6,214 nt of DNA from Actinomycetes bacterium (lineage in GTDB: Bacteria > Actinomycetota > Actinomycetes > Actinomycetales > Microbacteriaceae): positions 1-6,214 of the forward strand of contig JAEWJG010000268.1 of assembly GCA_023386675.1 (NCBI GenBank), given 5' to 3'. The position numbers and the translations under genes were made by a program. This document shows positions 4,474-6,214 of this stretch, piece after piece. The notes under the pieces are model-generated. The model saw only the letters and a program-made list of their open reading frames with translations, searched no databases and was not told the origin of the DNA. Every line of letters begins with the position of its first letter. Within the stretch, counting starts at the first letter, position 1.

Positions 4474-6214
4474 CAGTACTTCCTCTCCATCGGCTGGTAG
4501 CGGGTCACGACGACGGGCTTCCAGTCGAGCGTGATGTGGTCTGCCGCGTCCGACGAGTGCGGGTCGCCGGTGAGGTAGGCCATGGTGTGCTGCATGTAGT
4601 TCTCGTCGTCGCGCTTCGGGAAGTCGTCGCGCATGTGGCCGCCGCGGGACTCCTTGCGGTTGCGCGCGGAGTAGACGACGACCTCGGCGAGGTCGAGCAG
4701 GAAGCCGAGCTCGACGGCCTCCAGCAGGTCGGTGTTGAAGCGCTTGCCCTTGTCCTGCACCTGCACGTTGCGGTAGCGCTCGCGCAGCTGGTGGATGGTC
4801 TCGGTCACCTGGGCGAGGGACTCGTCGGTGCGGAACACCTGCGCGTTGCGGTCCATCTCGTCCTGCAGCTCCTTGCGGATCGCGGCGATCCGCTCGGTGC
4901 CGGTGGAGCCGCGCAGGCTGTCGATCATGCCGCGGACGCCGGCCGCCGGGTCCTCCGGCAGCGGGACGATCTCGGCGGTCTTGACGTACTCGACCGCGTT
5001 GTTGCCCGCGCGCTTGCCGAACACGTTGATGTCGAGCAGCGAGTTGGTGCCGAGTCGGTTGGAGCCGTGCACCGAGACGCACGCGCACTCGCCGGCGGCG
5101 TAGAGGCCGGGGACGACGGTGGTGTTGTCGCGCAGCACCTCGGCGGCCGTGTTGGTCGGGATGCCGCCCATCGCGTAGTGCGCGGTCGGCATGACCGGCA
5201 CCGGCTCGACGACCGGGTCGACGCCCAGGTAGGTGCGGGCGAACTCGGTGATGTCCGGCAGCTTGGTCTCGAGCACCTCGGCGCCCAGGTGGGTGCAGTC
5301 GAGGAGCACGTAGTCCTTGTGCGGCCCGGCACCGCGTCCCTCCGCGACCTCCTGGACCATGCAGCGGGCGACGATGTCGCGCGGCGCCAGGTCCTTGATG
5401 GTCGGGGCGTAGCGCTCCATGAACCGCTCGCCGGAGGCGTTGCGGAGGATGGCGCCTTCGCCGCGGGCGCCCTCGGTGAGGAGGATGCCGAGGCCGGCGA
5501 GGCCGGTCGGGTGGAACTGGAAGAACTCCATGTCCTCCAGCGGCAGGCGCTTGCGCCAGATGATGCCGACGCCGTCGCCCGTGAGGGTGTGGGCGTTGGA
5601 GGTGGTCTTGAAGATCTTGCCGAAGCCGCCGGTCGCGAAGATGATCGCCTTCGAGTGGAAGACGTGCAGCTCACCGGTCGCCAGTTCGTACGCGACGACG
5701 CCCGCGGGCTGGTCGACGCCGTCGACCTCGTTCATGATCACGTCGAGCACGTAGAACTCGTTGAAGAAGTTGATGCCCAGCTTCACGCAGTTCTGGAACA
5801 GCGTCTGCAGGATCATGTGGCCGGTGCGGTCGGCCGCGTAGCAGGCGCGGCGAACCGGCGCCTTGCCGTGGTCGCGGGTGTGGCCGCCGAAGCGGCGCTG
5901 GTCGATCTTGCCCTCGGGCGTGCGGTTGAACGGCAGGCCCATGTTCTCGAGGTCGATGACCGCGTCGATGGCCTCCTTGGCGAGGATCTCCGCCGCGTCC
6001 TGGTCGACGAGGTAGTCACCGCCCTTGACGGTGTCAAAGGTGTGCCACTCCCAGCTGTCCTCCTCGACGTTCGCGAGCGCTGCGGCCATGCCGCCCTGCG
6101 CCGCGCCCGTGTGCGAGCGGGGGGGGTAGAGCTTCGAGATCACGGCGGTGCGGGCGTGGGGGCCCGCCTCGATCGCCGCGCGCATCCCGGCGCCGCCGGC
6201 GCCGACGATGACGA
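4473..6214 (-). CDS. sdhA: Succinate dehydrogenase flavoprotein subunit, 5' end cut by the window edge
   Basis: This is the catalytic subunit of complex II, oxidising succinate to fumarate with covalently bound FAD on the cytoplasmic side of the membrane. 579 residues are visible (numbered from the first full codon, at 6212); about 10-20 are probably missing. The fragment opens with VIVGAGGAGMRAAIEAG (1-17), the dinucleotide-binding glycine loop. H34 in RSHTGAAQGG is the expected FAD-attachment histidine. Substrate-site residues are H234 in HPTG, R278 in LAPRDIVAR, H345 in PTAHYAMGGIPT and R386 in GSNRLGTNSLLD. The helical C-terminal domain (about 435-579) ends with the KESRGGHMRDDFP motif. 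An ATG at 6185 is internal, since starting there would remove the glycine loop. The pairing with SdhB, covalent-FAD histidine and length favour SdhA over fumarate reductase, although the families are close. A run of eight C lies just before the H34 codon. Upstream sdhC and sdhD are expected but outside the window. Confidence 0.98.
   Translation of the reverse strand, partial: VIVGAGGAGMRAAIEAGPHARTAVISKLYPPRSHTGAAQGGMAAALANVEEDSWEWHTFDTVKGGDYLVDQDAAEILAKEAIDAVIDLENMGLPFNRTPEGKIDQRRFGGHTRDHGKAPVRRACYAADRTGHMILQTLFQNCVKLGINFFNEFYVLDVIMNEVDGVDQPAGVVAYELATGELHVFHSKAIIFATGGFGKIFKTTSNAHTLTGDGVGIIWRKRLPLEDMEFFQFHPTGLAGLGILLTEGARGEGAILRNASGERFMERYAPTIKDLAPRDIVARCMVQEVAEGRGAGPHKDYVLLDCTHLGAEVLETKLPDITEFARTYLGVDPVVEPVPVMPTAHYAMGGIPTNTAAEVLRDNTTVVPGLYAAGECACVSVHGSNRLGTNSLLDINVFGKRAGNNAVEYVKTAEIVPLPEDPAAGVRGMIDSLRGSTGTERIAAIRKELQDEMDRNAQVFRTDESLAQVTETIHQLRERYRNVQVQDKGKRFNTDLLEAVELGFLLDLAEVVVYSARNRKESRGGHMRDDFPKRDDENYMQHTMAYLTGDPHSSDAADHITLDWKPVVVTRYQPMERKY
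4480..4488 (-). promoter_or_regulatory. Ribosome-binding site of sdhB within the sdhA 3' end
   Basis: The minus strand reads GGAGAGGAA (4488-4480) within the last codons of sdhA, with the AGAGG core ending eight bases before the sdhB ATG at 4473. This supports that start over any further upstream codon in the same open frame, and suggests that sdhB can be initiated directly as well as by coupling to sdhA. Confidence 0.65.

Noticed and set aside
3712..5088. A 458-codon open frame on the minus strand ending with SdhB, which could look like an N-terminally extended fusion.
   Set aside because: The upstream 205 codons lie in another frame of sdhA and give a low-complexity Arg/Pro/Ala sequence. 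SdhB starts at 4473 with a ribosome-binding site and normal family length.
1..6214. A possible undescribed defence, mobile or biosynthetic system in the window.
   Set aside because: All six genes belong to known families in a compact single-strand arrangement with uniform composition. No repeats, transposase, integrase, tRNA attachment site or unknown gene cluster is visible.

Overview
The window is about 70% GC by eye. Its six genes all lie on the minus strand, packed with almost no spacing. Protein sequences and gene order (sdhA-sdhB, then a YihY/BrkB membrane protein, an ExoIII-type nuclease, tryptophanyl-tRNA synthetase and a GNAT acetyltransferase) point to a high-GC actinobacterium, most likely Microbacteriaceae (Leifsonia/Microbacterium-like). 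That placement comes from recognising the families and from memory of the synteny; no search was run.

Layout, read in the direction of transcription (right to left). (1) 6214-4473 is sdhA, the succinate dehydrogenase flavoprotein, cut by the right edge a few residues before its FAD-binding glycine loop. (2) 4473-3712 is sdhB, the iron-sulfur subunit, which overlaps the sdhA stop by one base (TGATG). The membrane-anchor genes sdhC and sdhD are presumably just outside the window. (3) 3711-3618 is the only real intergenic gap. It holds a perfect 13-bp-stem hairpin, probably the sdh terminator, followed by a candidate promoter placed for leaderless transcription of the next gene. (4) 3617-2370 encodes a six-helix YihY/BrkB-family membrane protein. 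(5) 2360-1524 is an exodeoxyribonuclease III (xthA-like). (6) 1491-481 is trpS. (7) 481-1 is a GNAT acetyltransferase with a one-base TGATG overlap with trpS, cut by the left edge.

The genes form two probable transcription units: the tail of a succinate dehydrogenase operon (TCA cycle and respiratory complex II), and a tight YihY-xthA-trpS-GNAT unit whose members share no evident pathway and look like a housekeeping run. No stretch over 300 bases lacks a gene. I saw no RNA gene, mobile element, CRISPR array or phage feature.

No undescribed biological system is visible; this is an ordinary core-genome region. The points worth a second look are small: a C8 homopolymer in sdhA next to the FAD-attachment histidine, the adjoining terminator and leaderless-type promoter, the two TGATG couplings, an oddly close ribosome-binding site at xthA, and the long charged tail of the YihY-family protein.
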